Source of the DNA: Chelatococcus caeni
GTDB lineage: Bacteria; Pseudomonadota; Alphaproteobacteria; Rhizobiales; Beijerinckiaceae
Length of the DNA: 64,000 bases
Assembly: GCF_014196925.1 (NCBI RefSeq)
Contig: NZ_JACIEN010000001.1
Coordinates: 372,001-436,000, forward strand
Reading direction: 5' to 3'
Each line of letters starts with the position of its first letter. Positions within the stretch are counted from its first letter, which is position 1. Below are positions 55,634-64,000 of the stretch, one piece after another. The notes under the pieces were generated by a model that worked only from the letters and a program-made list of their open reading frames with translations, ran no database searches and was not told the DNA's origin. A program made the position numbers and the translations under genes.

Positions 55634-56902
55634 TCAGGCCCCATGCTCCTGGGCGATGGGATGATTGCCCATCACCCGGTCCCGGCCCTGCCGCTTCGCT
55701 TCGTAGAGATGCCCGTCGGCATGGGCGACGAGGTCGCGAATGGTGCTCGCATCGTCGGGAAAGGTCGCGATGCCGAAGCTGACCGTCGGCGCAGCCGCAA
55801 ATTCCCGCGCCAGCGTCTGGTGCAGCGAGAGGCGCATGCGTTCGGCCGAGGCCAGGGCCGCCGCATGCGGCATGTTTTCCCAGAGGATCACGAATTCCTC
55901 GCCGCCGTAGCGGAAGATGAGGTCCTCGGTCCGGATTTCCGTCCGCAGGCACGCGACCACACGCCGCAGCACCTCGTCGCCGGTGACATGCCCGTAGCGG
56001 TCGTTGATGCTCTTGAAATGGTCGACGTCGAGAATGGCCAGGCTGACGGGCCGCCGGGCTGCCGCGTTGCGACCGAGGATCACCTGCCCCAGGGTCTCGA
56101 ATCGCTCCCGCGTCAGCGCGCCGGTCAGGGCGTCGTAGCGGGTCTTGCCGAGGAGCTCCTCGTATTTGTGGCGATAGGTCAGCTTGTCGAAGATGTCCGA
56201 TATCGCCTGGGGCGCCAGGCTCCGCGCATTCCGCTCGAAGAAGGCGAGGTATAGCCCGATCAGGCCGCTGTAGACGACGGCCGCCCCCATCTTCGCGATC
56301 CAGCCGCCGATCAGCGCGTCGAAGGGCGTGCCCGTCACGAAACGAAGCCCGATGAAGAAGAAGATCTGGTCGAAGGTCAGGATCACCGCCAGGGTGGCGC
56401 AGGCGCGCAGGACGACCGCGTTCTTCAGCAGCGAGCGCAGTTTCTCGTAAAGCAGGATGAGCGCGATCGCATCGATGAAGAGCAGCGTCGTTCCCCAGAT
56501 CATCAGCGCCCCCATCTGGTCGATCAGCACCAGATCGGGGTTGTAGCCGGGCAGGGGCACGGGCGGGCCGGCAAGGCGCAGCGTCGCCACGAGGGCGACC
56601 ATCAGGAAGTTGCCGATCAGGAGACCGTAGATCGGCTGGCGAACCGTCTCGGCGTCCTCGCGGATGTAGAACAGCAGGATGATCGCCAGCTTGCCCGAGA
56701 ACAGGACCGTCGAGCCCGGCGACAGGAGGCCGAAGGGCAGCTCGATGAAGAAGACGGCCGCGAGATAGGTCTCGAGGAAGTGCATGACGCCGAGGGCGCA
56801 CAGGAAGGCGCCGAGGCCCATCCGGTGACGCAGCCGGAACAGGGCCGCCATCACGCCGAAATAGATCAGCGCCTGAGAGAGAAGAAGAACGGTGCCCGGC
56901 AT
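55634..56902 (-). CDS. Membrane-bound diguanylate cyclase (GGDEF)
   Basis: A 422-residue protein with about seven N-terminal helices (residues 1-230), then a GGDEF domain. The active site is GGEEF (RYGGEEFVILWENM), and an inhibitory I-site RTED lies five residues upstream, so it should make cyclic di-GMP from GTP with product inhibition. DHFKSINDRYGH is also intact. The membrane part is not a sensor domain I recognise. No EAL domain is present. Confidence 0.92.
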   Translation of the reverse strand: MPGTVLLLSQALIYFGVMAALFRLRHRMGLGAFLCALGVMHFLETYLAAVFFIELPFGLLSPGSTVLFSGKLAIILLFYIREDAETVRQPIYGLLIGNFLMVALVATLRLAGPPVPLPGYNPDLVLIDQMGALMIWGTTLLFIDAIALILLYEKLRSLLKNAVVLRACATLAVILTFDQIFFFIGLRFVTGTPFDALIGGWIAKMGAAVVYSGLIGLYLAFFERNARSLAPQAISDIFDKLTYRHKYEELLGKTRYDALTGALTRERFETLGQVILGRNAAARRPVSLAILDVDHFKSINDRYGHVTGDEVLRRVVACLRTEIRTEDLIFRYGGEEFVILWENMPHAAALASAERMRLSLHQTLAREFAAAPTVSFGIATFPDDASTIRDLVAHADGHLYEAKRQGRDRVMGNHPIAQEHGA

Positions 56903-57273
56903 GAGGTGCGGCTGCTGGAGGGATGACGTCCCCTACAGCACGCCCGCGAGCGGACCTGTCAACTGCCTGCGGCAGTGCCCGGCGAATTCGCTGGCGCTCT
57001 GTGCTGCACGAGGCACGGTTCGCGCCGCCTTGCGGACGATGGAAGCGCGCCCGCAAGCAGCCCCTGGTCAGGCTGGCGATGAGCGCCGTTTCCTGCACGG
57101 CGCCCTTGCCTTGGCGATAATAGGAATATATACCTTATATCCGGCCTCGGGCGGGCGGCGGCGATGGTCGGTTATGAGAACATATAGTGAACATGAATGG
57201 TGGATCGCGCAATGCCCGGTGTCGCGGCTCCGGTCGTTGCACGCGCCGCCGGCTCCTGGCGAAAGGATGGATC
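56903..57273. promoter_or_regulatory. 371 bp divergent upstream region
   Basis: Between the diguanylate cyclase and DUF6456 genes. GC-rich DNA gives way near 57117-57145 to GATAATAGGAATATATACC, a good promoter-like AT patch. No gene is seen, although an in-frame ATG at 57187 could extend the DUF6456 protein. Confidence 0.35.
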
Positions 57274-58122
57274 ATGCCTCGACACGATGAGAACCTGGGC
57301 GCCGCCGGCCGGCGGCTGCTCCTGCACCTGGCCACGGCGGAGGCCTTCGCCCGGGCGAGCACGGACGATCCCGGCCACGTCGCGCTCTATGCCCGGCGCG
57401 GCAGGACCACGCTCGGGGCGGGCCGCGTGCCCATCGCGGCGGCCGAGCGGCTGGTGGCAGAAGACCTGGCCTGCTGGGAGCGGCCGTCGCGCGGGTACCG
57501 TCTGCTCGTCGCGACGGAGGCCGGCCGTGCCCGCGTCGCGCGCCTGCGCGCCGGCGGCGGCGCCGAGGGGTTCCAGGCCCAGCACCGCGACATGGTCGAG
57601 ATGGTCGAACGGTCGCCCGGGGCGGGCGAGGCACGCCGGCTGCGCGTGAACGCGGCCGAAAGCCCCCTGCAGGCCCTGGCGCGAAGGCGCGGTCGCGGTG
57701 GCGCGCCGCTCGTCGATGCCGCCGGGCTGGAGGCGGGTGAGCGTCTGCGGCGTGACATCACCATGGGCCAGATCCTGCCGAGCGTCACCGCACGCTGGGA
57801 TCCGGTCGGCGGGCAAGGGGCAGGGGGCATGCGCGATCCGGCCAGCGCCAGCGACGCCGTCATCGCCGCCCGCCAGCGCGTTCAGCGCGCCATGAAGGCG
57901 GTGGGGCCGGAATTCGCCGATCTGCTCCTCGACGTCTGCGGCTTTCTCAAGGGGCTCGAGACGGTGGAGCGCGAGCGTGGCTGGCCGGCCCGTTCCGCCA
58001 AGCTCGTGCTCGGCATGGCCCTCGTCCGGCTTGCGGAGCATTACGGCCTCGCCGCCGAAGTGCGCGGCGCGGCACGGGCGCGCTCCCTGCGGCTGTGGCG
58101 TGACGACGGTGCGCGGATCTAG
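57274..58122 (+). CDS. DUF6456 domain-containing protein
   Basis: A 282-residue protein with a winged-helix-like first half (about residues 8-95) and a DUF6456 domain (about 120-275) marked by VNAAESPLQALARRR, PLVDAAGLEAGERLRRDIT and RLAEHYGL near the end. DUF6456 proteins are widespread in alphaproteobacteria; function is unknown, possibly DNA binding. ATG 57274 has an AAGGA ribosome site; ATG 57187 is an alternative. It converges with sufE. Confidence 0.85.
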   Translation: MPRHDENLGAAGRRLLLHLATAEAFARASTDDPGHVALYARRGRTTLGAGRVPIAAAERLVAEDLACWERPSRGYRLLVATEAGRARVARLRAGGGAEGFQAQHRDMVEMVERSPGAGEARRLRVNAAESPLQALARRRGRGGAPLVDAAGLEAGERLRRDITMGQILPSVTARWDPVGGQGAGGMRDPASASDAVIAARQRVQRAMKAVGPEFADLLLDVCGFLKGLETVERERGWPARSAKLVLGMALVRLAEHYGLAAEVRGAARARSLRLWRDDGARI

Positions 58123-58133
58123 GCCGCTATGCG

Positions 58134-58565
58134 TCAGGCCGTCGCCAGCGCGGCGCGGGCCTCGCTCTTGATGCGCTCGACCATGGAGCGCAGGCCGTTC
58201 GAACGCTGCGGCGTCAGGTGCTCCGACAGGCCGAGCCGCTTGAAGATGGCGAGTGCATCCGTGTCGATGATCGTCGTGGCCGGGCGGCCGGAGAAGATCG
58301 CGAAGGCAAGCGCGACGAGGCCGCGCACGATATGGGCGTCGCTGTCGCCGTGAAAGTCGAGCACCGGCTCGCGGCCCGGCTCGCGCACCACGTGGGTGTC
58401 GAGCCAGACCTGGCTGGCGCAGCCGCGCACCTTGTTGGCGTCGGTGCGCGCCGCCTCCGGCAGGGGCTCGAGCGTGCGGCCGAGTTCGATCAGATAGCGA
58501 TAGCGGTCGTCCCACTCGTCGAGCAGTTCGAAATTGTCCAGGATCTCGTCGAGAGGAGGCTGCAT
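58134..58565 (-). CDS. sufE: Cysteine desulfuration protein SufE
   Basis: A 143-residue sulfur-transfer protein that accepts persulfide sulfur from SufS for iron-sulfur cluster assembly. The active Cys is in KVRGCASQVWL (about residue 51). LFDRY-like WDDRYRYLIELGRTLEPLPE and GRPATTIIDTDALAIF are typical. ATG 58565. The rest of the suf operon is not in the window. Confidence 0.95.
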   Translation of the reverse strand: MQPPLDEILDNFELLDEWDDRYRYLIELGRTLEPLPEAARTDANKVRGCASQVWLDTHVVREPGREPVLDFHGDSDAHIVRGLVALAFAIFSGRPATTIIDTDALAIFKRLGLSEHLTPQRSNGLRSMVERIKSEARAALATA

Positions 58566-58691
58566 CACCAATCGTCCATCGCCCGGTCCGTCACAATGCG
58601 GCGCCGGCTTTCTGTCATCGAGACTTATATAGACGATCGGCGGCGGATTGCACGGTGCGCAGGGTCGCGCGCGGCGACAACGGCCGCAGGA

Positions 58692-59042
58692 TCAGCCCCG
58701 GCCGGCATCGGGGCCGCGCCACGGAACGCCGCGGTCACCCTCGTTCAGGGTGTCGCGGCTGTCGGGCCCGGCAGCCGGCGGAGCCTTCGTGGCCGACTGG
58801 CCGGTCAGGGCCTCGACGAGGCGGCGGCGGGTGTCGTCGTCGAGCATCTGCCACAAGGCGAGCGCCCGCTGTGCCGCATCGGCGGATTTCGCAAACTCTC
58901 CGGTCAGGGCTTCGGCGATGGCGGGGGAGGGAAGCTCGGAGCCCGGCGTTGCGGCGGAACGTCCGTCATCAGCTCCCTCGCGCACGGGGGAGAGAAAGAA
59001 GATCACGCCGATGACGAGCGCGCTGCGCAGCAGGAAGGTCAT
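58692..59042 (-). CDS. DUF5330-like small membrane-anchored protein
   Basis: A 116-residue protein with an N-terminal hydrophobic segment (FLLRSALVIGVIFFLSP) that could be a signal anchor or uncleaved signal, followed by a polar region LWQMLDDDTRRRLVEALTG and a disordered tail. It resembles Rhizobiales DUF5330 proteins. Function unknown. ATG 59042 chosen; an ATG at 59075 adds 11 residues. Confidence 0.65.
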   Translation of the reverse strand: MTFLLRSALVIGVIFFLSPVREGADDGRSAATPGSELPSPAIAEALTGEFAKSADAAQRALALWQMLDDDTRRRLVEALTGQSATKAPPAAGPDSRDTLNEGDRGVPWRGPDAGRG

Positions 59043-59416
59043 GGGATCGTGCGTCCGTCGCCGTGGGTCCGTCATCTCGCGCGGCTGATCCGCCGAGCCT
59101 GCCGCCGCGCCCGCAAGGGCGGGTGAACGGGATTGCTACAATTTGAATGATCCTGGGCCGCGCTGCGGCGGCATGCCTTGCAACGGGCTGCGCGGCGCCG
59201 GCCAATCCTTTGTCGGGCAGGGCCTCACGCATCTTCACCCTTCGTTAACGGCGATGTGAGCCCGCAACCGATTCATGGTTTCCTCCGCCGGAAAAGCGTG
59301 ACGCGGCCAGCCGTCGCGGCGGCGCATTTTCGGCTCGGCCTTTAGGGTTCGCTTAATCGCGGGGTGGCAAGCTGCGGGCACGAGTTGGAGGAGCGCGCGA
59401 GGGGCCTCGTGCGGAC
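59043..59416. promoter_or_regulatory. 374 bp divergent upstream region with a CtrA-like site
   Basis: Region between the DUF5330 and histidine kinase genes. It includes CGTTAACGGCG near 59243 and TTAG-GGTTCGC-TTAA at 59342-59356. No gene was seen. Confidence 0.4.
59342..59356 (+). promoter_or_regulatory. Candidate CtrA-binding site
   Basis: TTAGGGTTCGCTTAA matches TTAA-N7-TTAA with one mismatch, 60 bp upstream of the histidine kinase start. CtrA is a general alphaproteobacterial cell-cycle regulator; one imperfect box is weak evidence. Confidence 0.3.
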
Positions 59417-61231
59417 GTGTGTAGAGTGGCTGCAGCGCAGATCCTGTCGATCCTTCGGGCGCGCATCGGCGTCCTCGTCCACCCGGCGGTCGAGGACGAG
59501 GCCGCGCGTCTGCGCCATGTCGACTTCATGCTGACGCGCCTTGCCGCCGGCCTTGCCGCCCTTGCGCTCGTGCCGGTCTATCTCGTCGTCTGGGGTGCGC
59601 CGGGGGCCCTGGCGGCGCTCGCCCTGTCCAGCCTCGCCCTGCCGGTCGTCGCGGCCGCGGTCCTCTCCCGCACCGGGCGACTGCTGCCCGCCCATGCCAT
59701 TTCGTCGCTGGCGCTCGCCGGCCTCATCCTGACCGTCAGCCGCGGCACGGGTGGGATGGCCTCGCCGGCGCTCATTTTCCTGCCGCTGATGCCCCTCGGG
59801 GCGCTCGCCTGGGGCGAGCGGGGCGCCGCCCTCGCCGCCGCGGCGATCGCGGCAGCGACGGCCGGCGTCGTGCTCGCCGCCGAATCGCTCGCCGGTCCCG
59901 CCGCCAGCATCCTGTCCCCGCTGGTCGGATGGCCCTTCGCGGCCGCCGTGGCGATCGCCTACACCACCGCCCTCGTGCTCCTTGCCCAGCGACGCGACAG
60001 GGAGGGGCGGCGGCGCGAGATGGCGCGCCACGTGCGCGACCGGGCCGTCCTCGGCGCGCTGAACGATCTCGTCACCTGGCATGACACGGCCGGGCAGGTC
60101 GTGTTCGCCAGCGAGGCGGCCTGCGCCCTTCTCGGCGAGGCGCCGGAAGGCCTCGGCGGCCGTGGCCTGTTCGAGCGCGTGCACGTGGCGGACCGGCCCG
60201 CCTTCCTCAAGGCATTGGCGGATGCGCGCCACACGGCCCGGCCGGTGGAGGTCCGCTATCGCCTGATGACGCCATCGCCCGAGGGGCGCGGCGCGCCCAC
60301 GGTGCGCTGGGTCGAGATGCGAGCCGCGCCGGCGGATGCGCAGGCGCCCGACGGCTGTGCCGTGATCGCGGTGACGCGCGACGTGAGCGACCAGCGCCAG
60401 CGCGAGCTCGAGCTCGAGGAAGCGCGTCGCGCGGCCGTTTCGGCGAGCGAGGCGAAGGACCGCTTCCTGGCCGTCGTCAGCCACGAGCTGCGTACGCCGC
60501 TCAATGCCATCATCGGCTTTTCGGAGATGCTGGCGAGCGATTCGCTGTGCCCGGCGGACGAGGCGCGCCGGCGCGAATATGCCGGCATCATCGCCGGGTC
60601 CGGCCGGCACCTGCTGGACGTGGTCAATTCCCTGCTCGACGTCTCGCGCATCGAATCGGGCAACTTCACCATCGCGCCGGAGCCGTTCGACCTCGCCGCG
60701 CTCGCGCGCGACTGCTGCGACCTCATGGAGGTCAAGGCCCGGGCGGCCGGGGTGTGCATCCGCCGCGAGATCGGCACGGATGCGTGCATGATCGTGGCCG
60801 ACCCGCGCGCCTGCCGGCAGATCCTCCTCAATCTTCTCGCCAATGCGCTCAAGTTCACCCCGCAGGGGGAGGTCGCGGTGCGGCTCGCCCATCGCGGCGC
60901 GCAGGTCGCGCTCGTCGTCAGCGATACCGGCATCGGCATCGCGGAGAGCGACCTGCCGCAGCTCGGCAAGCCTTTCTTTCAGGCGCATTCGTCCTATGAT
61001 CGGCCGCACGAGGGAGCCGGCCTCGGCTTCTCCGTGGTGCAGGGGCTTGCGGCCCTGCACGGCGGCTCGGTCGAGGTGGCGAGCCGCAGCGGCGAAGGCA
61101 CGACGGTGACCGTCTCGCTGCCGCGCGACGGCCACTGCGCCCGGCCGACGCCGGCGGCTGCCGTCGAGACCATCGCCCGCCCGCGCGGCACGGTTCACCC
61201 CTTCAAGGAAGAGATGAAGAAAAGTGCGTGA
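59417..61231 (+). CDS. PAS-containing sensor histidine kinase (PleC/DivJ-like)
   Basis: A 604-residue kinase: about six N-terminal helices (residues 38-195), a PAS domain (about 208-330), HisKA with VVSHELRTPLNAIIGFSEML and HATPase with NLLANALKFTPQG, DTGIGI and GAGLGFSV. The H-box sequence resembles alphaproteobacterial PleC/DivJ/PdhS kinases, which act on cell-cycle receivers. No receiver is adjacent. GTG 59417 is uncertain; GTG 59426 is another option. Overlaps the next gene by 8 bp. Confidence 0.9.
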   Translation: MCRVAAAQILSILRARIGVLVHPAVEDEAARLRHVDFMLTRLAAGLAALALVPVYLVVWGAPGALAALALSSLALPVVAAAVLSRTGRLLPAHAISSLALAGLILTVSRGTGGMASPALIFLPLMPLGALAWGERGAALAAAAIAAATAGVVLAAESLAGPAASILSPLVGWPFAAAVAIAYTTALVLLAQRRDREGRRREMARHVRDRAVLGALNDLVTWHDTAGQVVFASEAACALLGEAPEGLGGRGLFERVHVADRPAFLKALADARHTARPVEVRYRLMTPSPEGRGAPTVRWVEMRAAPADAQAPDGCAVIAVTRDVSDQRQRELELEEARRAAVSASEAKDRFLAVVSHELRTPLNAIIGFSEMLASDSLCPADEARRREYAGIIAGSGRHLLDVVNSLLDVSRIESGNFTIAPEPFDLAALARDCCDLMEVKARAAGVCIRREIGTDACMIVADPRACRQILLNLLANALKFTPQGEVAVRLAHRGAQVALVVSDTGIGIAESDLPQLGKPFFQAHSSYDRPHEGAGLGFSVVQGLAALHGGSVEVASRSGEGTTVTVSLPRDGHCARPTPAAAVETIARPRGTVHPFKEEMKKSA

Positions 61232-61907
61232 AGCCCTCGCCCGTTCGGACCACGATTTCGTGCTCTATGAGCGCCCGCAGGGGCGGACGCAGCAGCGCGG
61301 GCGGATCGTTGCCGCCTCGCGGCGAAACGCCTTCGCCAGCCGCCTGATGGGGCTCGTGCTGCACCGCCCGAGCCGCACCCTCGGTGTCGTGCTGGCGGGT
61401 GGCTTTGCCGTCGCCGTCGCGGTCAATGCGCTCGTCCTGCAGCCGCGCCCTCATCCCGCGCCGCTCTTCACGGCGCGGGGAAGCGAAGGGCCTGTGCGCA
61501 CGGCGCCGCCCGCACGGACCGCGCCGCAGCCCGCGGCCGTCGTCGACACGGCCGCGCCGGCGCCCCCCGCGGTGGCGGAGCCCGCGCCGCCGTCGCGCCC
61601 CTCGGCCCTCACGCAGCATCTCATGGAAGGAACCGGCGAGGTGATGCCGCGCCCGCGGCCGGCCGACCCGATCGGCGATCTCATCCGCACGGGCCTCGGC
61701 GGCGGTGGGGGCGACAAGGCCGTTCTCGACGCGCAGAAGGCGCTCGCCAAGCTCGGCTACGGCGTGACGCCGGACGGCCTGTGGGGTCCCCAGACCCGCC
61801 AGGCCATCGAGCAGTTCGAGCGCGACCGCGGCCTGCCCGTGGCCGGCGAGCTCACCGACAAGATGCGCTCCCTGCTCGCGGCGGCAGCCGGCAACGCCGG
61901 CCGGTGA
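61224..61907 (+). CDS. Peptidoglycan-binding domain membrane protein
   Basis: A 227-residue protein with a basic N-terminus, one membrane helix (about residues 52-73), a Pro/Ala-rich linker and a C-terminal PG_binding_1 domain (AQKALAKLGYGVTPDGLWGP then QFERDRGLPVAGELTDKM). It is probably inner-membrane anchored with the domain in the periplasm. The GTG 61224 start has an AAGGAAGAG ribosome site inside the kinase 3' end, so translation is coupled. Confidence 0.88.
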   Translation: MREALARSDHDFVLYERPQGRTQQRGRIVAASRRNAFASRLMGLVLHRPSRTLGVVLAGGFAVAVAVNALVLQPRPHPAPLFTARGSEGPVRTAPPARTAPQPAAVVDTAAPAPPAVAEPAPPSRPSALTQHLMEGTGEVMPRPRPADPIGDLIRTGLGGGGGDKAVLDAQKALAKLGYGVTPDGLWGPQTRQAIEQFERDRGLPVAGELTDKMRSLLAAAAGNAGR

Positions 61908-62257
61908 GCGGCGTGCGGCTGCGCAGCGACATCTGGGTCTCGGCCTATATGCGCCGCTGCCGCATCGAGGGGGCCTTTGCCTATCTGCGCCGCCGCGGTG
62001 CGGAGGAGGCCGGCGCCATCTTCATCAAGCTCGATGCGCTCGACGGCTCGGTGCGGCTCTTCGGCCCGGCGCCGCAATATGCCGTCGAGGACAGGGGCGC
62101 GGACCGGCTCTTCATCGAGCTGCCGCTCAAGGGCGACATCCCGGCGCTGGCGGCGGAGGAGAAGCTGCAGCGCGAGATCTCCTTCGATCCCGACCTGTGG
62201 GTGGTCGAGGTCGAGGACCGGGCCGGGCGCCATTTCCTGAACGTCGTCGAAGTCTGA
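61904..62257 (+). CDS. DUF1491 family protein
   Basis: A 117-residue cytosolic protein of the DUF1491 family, restricted mainly to alphaproteobacteria. Landmarks are LRSDIWVSAYMRRC, EEAGAIFIKLDALDG, DRLFIELPLKG and FDPDLWVVEVEDR. Function unknown. The GTG start at 61904 overlaps the preceding stop (GTGA); GTG 61913 is possible. It ends the three-gene operon. Confidence 0.88.
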   Translation: MSGVRLRSDIWVSAYMRRCRIEGAFAYLRRRGAEEAGAIFIKLDALDGSVRLFGPAPQYAVEDRGADRLFIELPLKGDIPALAAEEKLQREISFDPDLWVVEVEDRAGRHFLNVVEV

Positions 62258-62284
62258 GGCCTTCGCCGGGCGCCGCGAGGCCGG

Positions 62285-63409
62285 TCAGCCCTGCCGACGC
62301 ACCGGTTCCCTTTCGACCTTCGCGGGCTGCGAGGCGTCCGTCGCCGCGCGCTCCGGCGATCCCGACGGCGCCATCGCCGGCACGTGGCTCGTGCCGCGGC
62401 CGCCTGCACGGTCGAGGCGCCTGCCGAGGCAGGCTTCGAGCGCGAGGAGGGCGGTTTCGGCATCGGTGGTGCGGACGCGCTCCGTGAGGGTGAAGACCGT
62501 CTCCACCGAACGGGCGATGGTGGGTTCGAGGGTGAGGAAGATGCGCACCGCCTCGTCCGGCGTCAGGCCGGCGACGATGAGTGCCAGCGCCAGAAGCTCG
62601 CCGGACGGGTCCGTCAGCACCCGCGCGGCCCCTTCCGCATCGAGCCCGATCGTCGTCGCGATGACGACGCCGAAGCCGAGCCGGTCGTGATCGGAGGCAT
62701 GGCCGATGAGCGCCCGGGTCACGGCCGACCCGGCGGGGCGCGTACGGCGCGGCGCGACGCGGGCCTGTTCGGCAAGCCGCGCGAGAATATCCTTGCGCTG
62801 CCCGGCCGGAGCGAAGGGCAGAAGAGCCGCCGCGTCCAGTGCGGGCAGGTCGGGGCGGGCGAGCAGGGCGCAGGCGAGGGGGGCGTGCTGCCGCGCCCGC
62901 GTGGTCAGGTCGCGCAAGACCTCGTCGGGTACGGGGGCGGCGGTATTGCGCGCGATCGCCAGCATGATCGCTTCGTCGCCCAGCGCGGCGAGTTCCCGGA
63001 CAGTAGCGGCCGGCAGGTCGGCGCGCGTCGCCAGAGCGGGAAGAAGCTGCCGGTCTCCTGACGCCAGCACCTCCCCGCGCCACCGGTCCGGCAGGGTAGG
63101 CATCGCCGCGATGACGGCCGCCGCCGCATCGCCGCCGCTGCGCAGGAGTGTCTCGAGCACCGCCCTTGGCGCAGCCGGATGGCCGGCAAGCGCCTGCGCC
63201 ACGAAGGCGCGGGTATCGGCATCGACGAGGGGGATGAGGCCGCACGCCAATGTGGTGAAGGTCACGATGTCGTCGCCCGAATGGGAGGCGGCGTCGAGAA
63301 ACAGCCGTGTATGGACGCGCAGCAGCGTCGGGCGAGCCTCGGCCGCGCCCGAGCCGGCGAGGTCGGCCAGGCCCGACAGATCACGATCGCGCAGCGAAGA
63401 CTCGTCCAT
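62285..63409 (-). CDS. DUF2336 family protein
   Basis: A 374-residue, Ala/Leu-rich, all-helical protein made of HEAT-like repeats. The DUF2336 pattern is seen from about residue 40 to 330 (ALGDEAIMLAIARN, LLARPDLPALD, RALIGHASDHDRLGFG). Function unknown; no signal peptide. ATG 63409 is chosen over an upstream GTG-type start. It converges with the DUF1491 gene. Confidence 0.85.
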   Translation of the reverse strand: MDESSLRDRDLSGLADLAGSGAAEARPTLLRVHTRLFLDAASHSGDDIVTFTTLACGLIPLVDADTRAFVAQALAGHPAAPRAVLETLLRSGGDAAAAVIAAMPTLPDRWRGEVLASGDRQLLPALATRADLPAATVRELAALGDEAIMLAIARNTAAPVPDEVLRDLTTRARQHAPLACALLARPDLPALDAAALLPFAPAGQRKDILARLAEQARVAPRRTRPAGSAVTRALIGHASDHDRLGFGVVIATTIGLDAEGAARVLTDPSGELLALALIVAGLTPDEAVRIFLTLEPTIARSVETVFTLTERVRTTDAETALLALEACLGRRLDRAGGRGTSHVPAMAPSGSPERAATDASQPAKVEREPVRRQG

Positions 63410-63586
63410 GAGGGTGAAACAAAACTGTGAACGCGGCGTTCGATAATGGCAGCCCCTGCTTAGCGTCGGGTTAACCATCGCGGGCCGGGCCGTCGCGCAG
63501 GACGCGTCAACGATTTGTTAACCTTGACGAATGCTTAATGCCGACGATGTCGGCGTGGGGATTCTCGAACCGGCTTGGAGGGCGAA
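63410..63586. promoter_or_regulatory. Divergent promoter region with repeated TTAACC motifs
   Basis: Contains GGGTTAACCATC near 63467-63479 and TTGTTAACCTTGACG near 63515-63530. GTTAACC-type boxes are frequent before alphaproteobacterial genes; none matches a full CtrA site. Confidence 0.3.
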
Positions 63587-63817
63587 ATGAGCGACATCGC
63601 CGGCCACAGTGGAGACAATCTCGTCGCCTTTCCGATGGCACGCCGCCTCGAACGCGCACCGGCTCCGCCGGAGGAGTGCGGCACGATCCTGCTGTTCACG
63701 GGCGTGCGCTACAGCCGCTGGGGCAGCGACGATGCCGATCCCGCCGGCCGCTCTGGCGGCGGCGCGACGCCGGGACGCTCGCAGCGGACCGGGCGCAGCC
63801 TCGTCCGCGGATCCTGA
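63587..63817 (+). CDS. Hypothetical small protein (76 aa)
   Basis: A 76-residue protein with GGAGGGCGA before ATG 63587. The middle segment TILLFTGVRYSRW resembles short uncharacterised rhizobial proteins; the ends are low-complexity. No membrane segment or known domain. It is divergent from the DUF2336 gene and converges with the partial gene at the right edge. Confidence 0.6.
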   Translation: MSDIAGHSGDNLVAFPMARRLERAPAPPEECGTILLFTGVRYSRWGSDDADPAGRSGGGATPGRSQRTGRSLVRGS

Positions 63818-63823
63818 GCCCGG

Positions 63824-64000
63824 CTAGTCGGCTTCGCCCATGCACTCCATCGCCGCCGCGCGCTCGCGCGCCTCGGGCAGGCCGCTCGGGTAGGCGGCGA
63901 GCGCCCGCACCACCACCAGCCCCTGCATTCGCGGCGAGACGAAGCGCAGCTCCTGGCTCGCCTCGTCACCGCGCCCCGTGGCCAGCGCCTCGTCGTGCTG
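63824..64000 (-). CDS. Partial gene at the right edge (C-terminal 58 residues), unrecognised
   Basis: The minus-strand frame is open from the edge to a TAG at 63824-63826 and encodes a helical, acidic C-terminus (ELRFVSPRMQGLVVVRALAA then ERAAAMECMGEAD). Codon use is host-like. The N-terminus lies outside the window, so neither start nor family can be given. Confidence 0.55.
   Translation of the reverse strand, partial: QHDEALATGRGDEASQELRFVSPRMQGLVVVRALAAYPSGLPEARERAAAMECMGEAD

Overview
This 64 kb window is high-GC chromosomal DNA from an alphaproteobacterium, most likely a member of the Hyphomicrobiales (Rhizobiales). Support comes from a Ros/MucR regulator, FixL-FixJ-FixK, a rhizobial-type inositol operon with an IolC-DUF2090 fusion, a SufE / DUF6456 / DUF1491 / DUF2336 neighbourhood, and many solute-binding-protein transporters. 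The genus cannot be fixed from sequence reading alone. No prophage, CRISPR array, rRNA or intact insertion sequence was seen.

Layout. 1-6.2 kb: partial histone-deacetylase-like gene, an L,D-transpeptidase lipoprotein, a Tat-exported phosphoesterase, amidase, MarR regulator, DUF1499 protein, MBL-fold hydrolase. 6.5-16.3 kb: AraC and XRE regulators, then a co-directional run of a complete TRAP transporter, PyrK-like and PyrD-like (class 1B) subunits, an M20 carbamoylase-like hydrolase, dihydroorotase and PyrE. Together these could import and reductively degrade orotate while also serving pyrimidine synthesis or salvage. 16.6-20.3 kb: an orphan small protein and a complete tripartite tricarboxylate transporter. 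21.0-30.6 kb: M20 peptidase, second amidase and five-gene oligopeptide-type ABC transporter, divergent from a LysR regulator. 30.7-36.0 kb: hemN, FixK, a lone receiver protein, FixJ and FixL, an oxygen-responsive block. 36.0-48.4 kb: inositol catabolism (iolG, B, E, D, C) behind a single-ATPase sugar ABC transporter, with an RpiR repressor and a divergent second dehydrogenase. Two matching repressor-type sites flank the repressor gene.

48.4-52.1 kb is accessory in character: a small membrane protein with a good ribosome site, a YafY-type regulator running in frame into a glutathione S-transferase, a RelE/HTH toxin-antitoxin pair with duplicated operators, tRNA-Gln, tRNA-Pro and an RDD-like protein. 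52.2-64 kb returns to core genes: oligopeptidase B family peptidase, a degenerate MsrB-like protein, MucR lacking two zinc ligands, a membrane diguanylate cyclase, DUF6456, SufE, DUF5330, a PAS histidine kinase with a peptidoglycan-binding protein and DUF1491, DUF2336 and two unrecognised proteins.

Intergenic DNA carries several repeat families. One is a ~45 bp element that occurs as pairs at three loci (BIME-like). Others are palindromes built on a GGCCGGGCTTGTCCCGGCC core, including a triple ~145 bp tandem array, and C-rich palindromes. Three transporter operons carry stem-loops directly after the binding-protein gene. Coordinates and starts were set by reading frames and ribosome sites; functions rest on motif recognition, not database search.
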